Positions 5,556 to 7,033 of a stretch of 7,033 bases of DNA are shown here, in pieces. This DNA comes from Alphaproteobacteria bacterium MarineAlpha10_Bin3 (GTDB lineage Bacteria > Pseudomonadota > Alphaproteobacteria > UBA8366 > GCA-2717185): assembly GCA_002937525.1 (NCBI GenBank), contig PTKA01000064.1, positions 1 through 7,033 on the forward strand, in the 5' to 3' direction. The position numbers and the translations under genes are program-made. Within the stretch, counting starts at the first letter, position 1; each line of letters opens with the position of its first letter. Below the pieces are notes generated by a model. The model did not search any database and had not been told where the DNA came from. It was given only the letters and a program-made list of their open reading frames with translations.

Positions 5556-5982
5556 ATTCGCTGATGGCCGCCAATGCGACGCGGATCCGTTTGGGTATCG
5601 GTGTTGGACGCCGGCTTTTCCGGTCGATATAGACGTGGATGAAATGTCCGAAGGCCGCCGGCGCGGACTGTCCTTGACGAAACAGACCGATTTCGTATTG
5701 CACGCTGGTTCGGCCCAGTTTGGTGACCTTGATACCGGCATCGACAATTTCCGGAAAATTCAGTTCGTGGCGAAATTGGCATTTCGTTTCGACAACGACG
5801 CCGATGATCGGCGCCGCTGCCGCATCCAACCCGCCTTGCGCGACCAGATGACCGGTCACGGCTGTATCGAAATAGGAATAGTAGACGACATTGTTGACAT
5901 GGCCGTAGGCGTCGCAGTCCATCCAGCGGGTCGGGATCGCGGTGAAAATTCGAAATTCAGCCCGCCTTGGATCATCGCTCAT
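5554..5982 (-). CDS. Acyl-CoA thioesterase, hotdog-fold 4HBT (YbgC/FadM-like) family
   Basis: The protein has 142 residues, normal for a single hotdog domain. I chose the start at 5982 because AAGGGA lies 7 nt upstream and the upstream start at 6027 would add a basic tail lying over the preceding gene. The signature is TRWMDCDAYGHVNNVVYYSYFDT (18-40): the second Asp of DCD (Asp24) is the catalytic residue in 4-hydroxybenzoyl-CoA thioesterase, and GHVNN is the usual active-site loop. The enzyme should hydrolyse acyl-CoA thioesters in the cytoplasm; the substrate cannot be read from sequence. The gene starts 11 bp inside the end of the alpha/beta hydrolase gene, so translation is probably coupled. 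The stop codon lies in the T run of the ibpA terminator. Confidence 0.9.
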   Translation of the reverse strand: MSDDPRRAEFRIFTAIPTRWMDCDAYGHVNNVVYYSYFDTAVTGHLVAQGGLDAAAAPIIGVVVETKCQFRHELNFPEIVDAGIKVTKLGRTSVQYEIGLFRQGQSAPAAFGHFIHVYIDRKSRRPTPIPKRIRVALAAISE

Positions 5983-6769
5983 GCAAAAATCCCTTAAGCG
6001 CCATGCGAAGCGCATCCGGCGATTCAAGCATCATCATATGCCCCGTGCGCGCCAGTACAGTCCGCGATGACCCGGCTATCGCGGCGACCAGCGCGTCCGC
6101 CGCCTTTGCCGGCGTCATCCGGTCCTGCGCGCCCAGCACGAAAAGTGTCGGGCATTGCACTTTTTTCGCCGACGCCACGGCATCTTGATAGGCGTCGGCG
6201 GCCCTGAAATCGCACGACAGGACACCGGGAGCGGCCTCTTCCTGCAATCGGATCGTCGCCTGAATTTGCCAAATTCCAGGTGCGGTATTGCCGCCGCGAT
6301 GCGCATGCGCGCCATGTCCCCAGGCGGTGAAAAAATCAATCGACAAATGATCGTTGGCCGCCGCCGCGCCAAGCAGTTCCGGGTGCACCGGGGTGCGCGC
6401 CGCAACGCCCAGCAACGCCAGCGCCGCGATCCGTTCGGGGTAGCGCGCCGCCGCTTCCAACGACGCCTGGGCGCCCAAAGAATGGCCGATCAGCGTTGCC
6501 CGCGCCACGCCGGCCGCATCCAGGAGCGATACCAGCCACTCGGCCAGCGCCGGGACACTCGCAAGCGCTTGGCCAGCGCTTAAACCATGTGCCGGAAGGT
6601 CGGGCGCCAATACGGCGTAGCCGCGATGCGCAAAATAGCGGGTCTGTTGTTGCCAAATGGTATGATCGCATCCCGCGCCATGGACGAACACCAGAACCGG
6701 CCGCTCGGGGTCGAAGTCCCGGCCGCCCGTCGCGGCGAGGACGGCGGCGCCATTGACGCTTAATTGCAT
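5972..6769 (-). CDS. Alpha/beta hydrolase
   Basis: The protein has 265 residues, with no signal peptide, so it is cytoplasmic. VFVHGAGCDHTIW (28-40) supplies the oxyanion-hole HG motif. GHSLGA (95-100) is the nucleophile elbow with Ser97. Asp216 (LGAQDRMTP) and His244 (RTGHMMMLE) complete the catalytic triad, and all three are intact. A cap-like insertion lies at about 125-190, rich in His and Ala. The gene begins 3 nt after the metY stop, with its GGGA ribosome site inside the last codons of metY, and overlaps the thioesterase gene by 11 bp; the three form an operon. The next gene suggests ester or thioester substrates, but the reaction is unknown. It is too short and lacks the usual landmarks to be the fold-related homoserine acetyltransferase MetX. 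Confidence 0.9.
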   Translation of the reverse strand: MQLSVNGAAVLAATGGRDFDPERPVLVFVHGAGCDHTIWQQQTRYFAHRGYAVLAPDLPAHGLSAGQALASVPALAEWLVSLLDAAGVARATLIGHSLGAQASLEAAARYPERIAALALLGVAARTPVHPELLGAAAANDHLSIDFFTAWGHGAHAHRGGNTAPGIWQIQATIRLQEEAAPGVLSCDFRAADAYQDAVASAKKVQCPTLFVLGAQDRMTPAKAADALVAAIAGSSRTVLARTGHMMMLESPDALRMALKGFLHER

Positions 6770-6772
6770 AAT

Positions 6773-7033
6773 CTATTCCCGTTGCGACGCCCGCAAGGCG
6801 CGCTTCAAATCAGTCACAAGATCATCGTAATCTTCCAACCCGACGGACATCCGAATCATGTCCTCGCCGATTCCCGCCGCCGCCAGCTGGCCGGCGGTCA
6901 TCTGCTGGTGGGTCGTGCTGGCCGGATGCAGGACCAGGGATTTGGCGTCGCCGACATTGGCCAGATGGGAGAATAATTTCAGCGCCTCGATGAACCGCGC
7001 CCCGGCTGCCCGGCCACCCTTGACCCCGAAACT
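6773..7033 (-). CDS. metY: O-acetylhomoserine sulfhydrylase, C-terminal part
   Basis: Only the last 86 residues are present; the gene continues beyond the right edge. They begin SFGVKGG and include LKLFSHLANVGDAKSLVLHPASTTHQQM (18-45) and IRMSVGLEDYDDLVTDLKRAL (60-80). This is the C-terminal domain of the PLP-dependent Cys/Met metabolism family. FSHLANVGDAKSLVLHPASTTH fits MetY, which joins sulfide to O-acetylhomoserine to give homocysteine, better than MetZ or cystathionine gamma-synthase. The PLP-binding Lys lies in the missing part. The gene ends with TAG 3 nt before the alpha/beta hydrolase start, so it is the upstream member of that operon in this window. Confidence 0.88.
   Translation of the reverse strand, partial: SFGVKGGRAAGARFIEALKLFSHLANVGDAKSLVLHPASTTHQQMTAGQLAAAGIGEDMIRMSVGLEDYDDLVTDLKRALRASQRE

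Overview
The window looks like the chromosome of an alphaproteobacterium, most likely Rhodospirillales-like; the taxon is inferred, not proven. The evidence is moderately high GC with strong AAGGAGG-type ribosome binding sites, a cysteine-free alphaproteobacterial ribosomal protein L31, an RcdA/DUF1465 cell-cycle adaptor gene, and an IbpA-type small heat shock gene behind a ROSE-like RNA thermometer.

Layout from left to right. (1) Bases 1 to about 112 look like the end of an insertion sequence: three copies of a CGGACA-type motif, and a well-spaced Shine-Dalgarno plus ATG reading leftwards out of the window. (2) Bases 217-3927 (+) hold three co-directional genes: a secreted protein with a long Pro/Lys/Ala-rich stalk and a C-terminal OmpA-like domain, a MotA/TolQ/ExbB-type channel protein with an extra cytoplasmic helical tail, and a MotB-like protein with one membrane helix, a membrane Asp, a long coiled coil and a C-terminal OmpA-like peptidoglycan-binding domain. 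Together they look like an ion-driven stator unit of unassigned output. (3) Bases 3953-4291 (+) hold rpmE with its own sigma70-type promoter and a structured leader. (4) rcdA (-, 4254-4769) converges on rpmE and overlaps it by 38 bp; a near-consensus CtrA box lies about 50 bp upstream of it. (5) An ibpA-type gene (+, 5049-5507) has a candidate RpoH promoter, a three-hairpin ROSE-type leader and a clear intrinsic terminator. (6) On the minus strand, reading inwards from the right edge, metY (3' end only), an alpha/beta hydrolase and a hotdog thioesterase are packed as one operon (3 nt gap, then 11 nt overlap).

The most interesting items are the three-gene stator-like cassette, whose biological output I cannot assign, and the stacked heat control (RpoH-like promoter plus RNA thermometer) of the small heat shock gene. 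The CtrA box in front of rcdA would, if real, form a feedback loop, because RcdA promotes CtrA degradation. No CRISPR array, tRNA, rRNA or complete mobile element is visible. No gene-free stretch exceeds 300 bases; the longest is 4770-5048.
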